DNA from: Thalassotalea fonticola
GTDB lineage: Bacteria; Pseudomonadota; Gammaproteobacteria; Enterobacterales; Alteromonadaceae
Length of the DNA: 64,000 nucleotides
NCBI RefSeq assembly: GCF_032911225.1
Contig: NZ_CP136600.1
Location: 4,216,001-4,280,000, forward strand
Direction of reading: 5' to 3'
Of this stretch, positions 62,447 through 64,000 are shown one piece after another; the stretch's first letter is position 1; the number at the start of each line of letters is the position of its first letter. The position numbers and the translations under genes were made by a program. The notes below the pieces were generated by a model. It saw only the letters and a program-made list of their open reading frames with translations. It had not been told where the DNA came from and made no database searches.

Positions 62447-64000
<1,554 letters not shown>

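Overview
The window looks like chromosomal DNA of a marine gammaproteobacterium of the order Alteromonadales, most likely Colwelliaceae (Colwellia/Thalassotalea-like). The evidence is AT-rich coding sequence, a 16S rRNA of that general type, a DUF2333 gene, a TIGR04219-type outer-membrane protein, fadBA, a membrane pyrophosphatase and a dimeric dUTPase. The family assignment is inference from sequence reading; no database was searched. Nearly all genes are intact. I see no prophage, CRISPR array, transposase or tRNA gene.

Layout. 1-1262: end of a phage-shock (psp) operon (pspA partial, a 33-codon membrane microprotein, pspC, a membrane protein). 1386-3615: copper chaperone PCu(A)C, a DUF2333 protein and an outer-membrane barrel protein. 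4053-8336: cysJIH, assimilatory sulfate/sulfite reduction, behind a perfect 14-bp dyad. 8394-11279: a membrane ion-pumping pyrophosphatase (hppA) divergent from soluble pyrophosphatase (ppa). 11547-14896: fadBA behind a PsrA-like palindrome. 15092-15820: an exported helical-repeat protein of unknown role. 16038-22204: a complete rRNA operon with two promoters, boxA sites, 16S, a spacer without tRNAs, 23S, and two 5S genes each with its own terminator. 22205-22812: no gene, but two diverged copies of a palindromic repeat. 22813-26374: an operon of a membrane P-loop NTPase and an MscS channel. 26556-36915: fbp, a large zinc metalloprotease, mpl, ubiX, a PD40-repeat amidohydrolase and a Met/His-rich outer-membrane protein. 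37184-37843: ssb. 38077-40527: a likely foreign segment with a gene remnant and two GH17 glucan-active enzymes, followed by an NSS transporter and a GNAT acetyltransferase. 42582-49324: the thiamine operon thiC-thiO-thiS-thiG-thiDE-thiF (minus strand) under a TPP riboswitch. 49448-53088: gamma-glutamyltransferase with an Atm1-like ABC exporter. 53544-57384: anmK and an M23 endopeptidase divergent from tyrS. 57494-64000: a lipoprotein, rraB, a TRIC channel with a rhodanese lipoprotein, mtn, a dimeric dUTPase, small conserved proteins, gltD and the last codons of gltB.

How the genes work together. Most blocks are housekeeping pathways: sulfite to sulfide, beta-oxidation, thiamine synthesis by the aerobic ThiO route, pyrophosphate removal, wall recycling (mpl, anmK, M23 peptidase) and glutamate synthesis. 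The observations most worth following up are: the NTPase plus MscS pair; the identical 46-bp tandem copies of a decayed thiS tail between thiS and thiG; a 10-bp inverted repeat that could sequester the P1 strand of the TPP riboswitch; the psp microprotein in the pspB slot; the two GH17 genes beside a gene relic; and the compensatory base-pair change between the two tandem 5S rRNA genes.
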